64,000 nucleotides of DNA from NCBI RefSeq assembly GCF_003693265.1, contig NZ_RDRE01000006.1:82127-146126 (forward strand). The letters run 5' to 3'. Positions 63,924 through 64,000 of the stretch are shown piece by piece (position 1 is the stretch's first letter; each line of letters starts with the position of its first letter). The translations under genes and the position numbers were made by a program. Source of the stretch: Corynebacterium gottingense. GTDB taxonomy: Bacteria > Actinomycetota > Actinomycetes > Mycobacteriales > Mycobacteriaceae. Below the pieces are notes generated by a model. That model was not told the DNA's origin. It saw only the letters and a program-made list of their open reading frames with translations, and ran no database searches.

Positions 63924-64000
63924 ATGCCCAGAAAATATTCCGCCGAATTCAAGGAGAAGGCGGTCCATCAGATCATCGAAATGGTCCGCCTGGAGTCTTG
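63924..64000 (+). mobile_element. Start of an IS3-type insertion sequence, OrfA N-terminus (cut by window edge)
   Basis: MPRKYSAEFKEKAVHQIIEMVRLES begins at 63924 with AAGGAAGG upstream and runs off the right edge. The K/R-Y-S-x-E-F-K-x-K-A-V pattern is typical of the N-terminal HTH of IS3-family OrfA. Only 25 residues are visible, so the group cannot be named. Confidence 0.8.

Overview
The window is a stretch of a high-GC actinobacterial chromosome, almost certainly Corynebacterium. The reasons are the lipB-lipA, glnA, thrC, glnE-glnA2, rnpB and aceE gene order, which is the core order I know from C. glutamicum; many genes whose -10 hexamer (TANNNT) lies only 6-8 nt before the start codon, implying leaderless mRNAs; and an AceE-type pyruvate dehydrogenase E1. 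The species cannot be named from the sequence.

Layout. 1-6.1 kb: lipoate genes (lipB cut by the left edge, lipA), a DUF4191 membrane protein, a ThrE-type exporter, an RDD protein and glutamine synthetase glnA. 6.1-16.1 kb: an AhpD-like gene broken by one nonsense codon, two paralogous secreted META-domain proteins flanking a regulator/membrane-protein pair, a CPBP protease, a TDT transporter, a ketopantoate reductase-like enzyme, a DUF222/HNH protein, a GH25/NUDIX pair and a membrane-anchored trypsin-like protease. 16.1-36 kb: thrC, an MFS carrier, the nitrogen-control block glnE-glnA2, a CYTH-CHAD protein, a galactokinase-like protein, an RNB exoribonuclease, RNase P RNA, an RNase HI-phosphatase fusion, a zinc-ribbon protein, a Nif3 protein, a HAD phosphatase, a tyrosine phosphatase, SURF1 and an alcohol dehydrogenase. 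36-46 kb: a membrane-tethered DEDDh exonuclease, tRNA-Val, aceE, a YPDG-repeat surface protein, an alpha/beta hydrolase, an acyl carrier protein coupled to a HAD phosphatase, and an aldehyde dehydrogenase. 46-55 kb: a flavin monooxygenase, a YdcZ carrier, a nucleoside uptake/hydrolase operon, a serine hydrolase and an AbgT transporter. 55-64 kb: more accessory in character, with small secreted proteins, a frameshifted lipoprotein, a DUF3800 gene, a lone phytoene synthase-like gene, tRNA-Asn, and beyond it a gene-poor stretch ending in the start of an insertion sequence.

The most striking signal is a 13-bp word, GCTTATCGACGCC. I count 13 exact copies and at least 17 one-mismatch copies, on both strands, inside unrelated genes and between genes, where about 0.003 exact copies would be expected. 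Sense copies in genes always read Leu-Ile-Asp-Ala with the leucine written CTT, and antisense and intergenic copies exist too, so the constraint is on the DNA. It behaves like an uptake-signal or chromosome-organising word, and I know of no description of it. A second dispersed repeat, an imperfect palindrome of about 72 bp, occurs twice.
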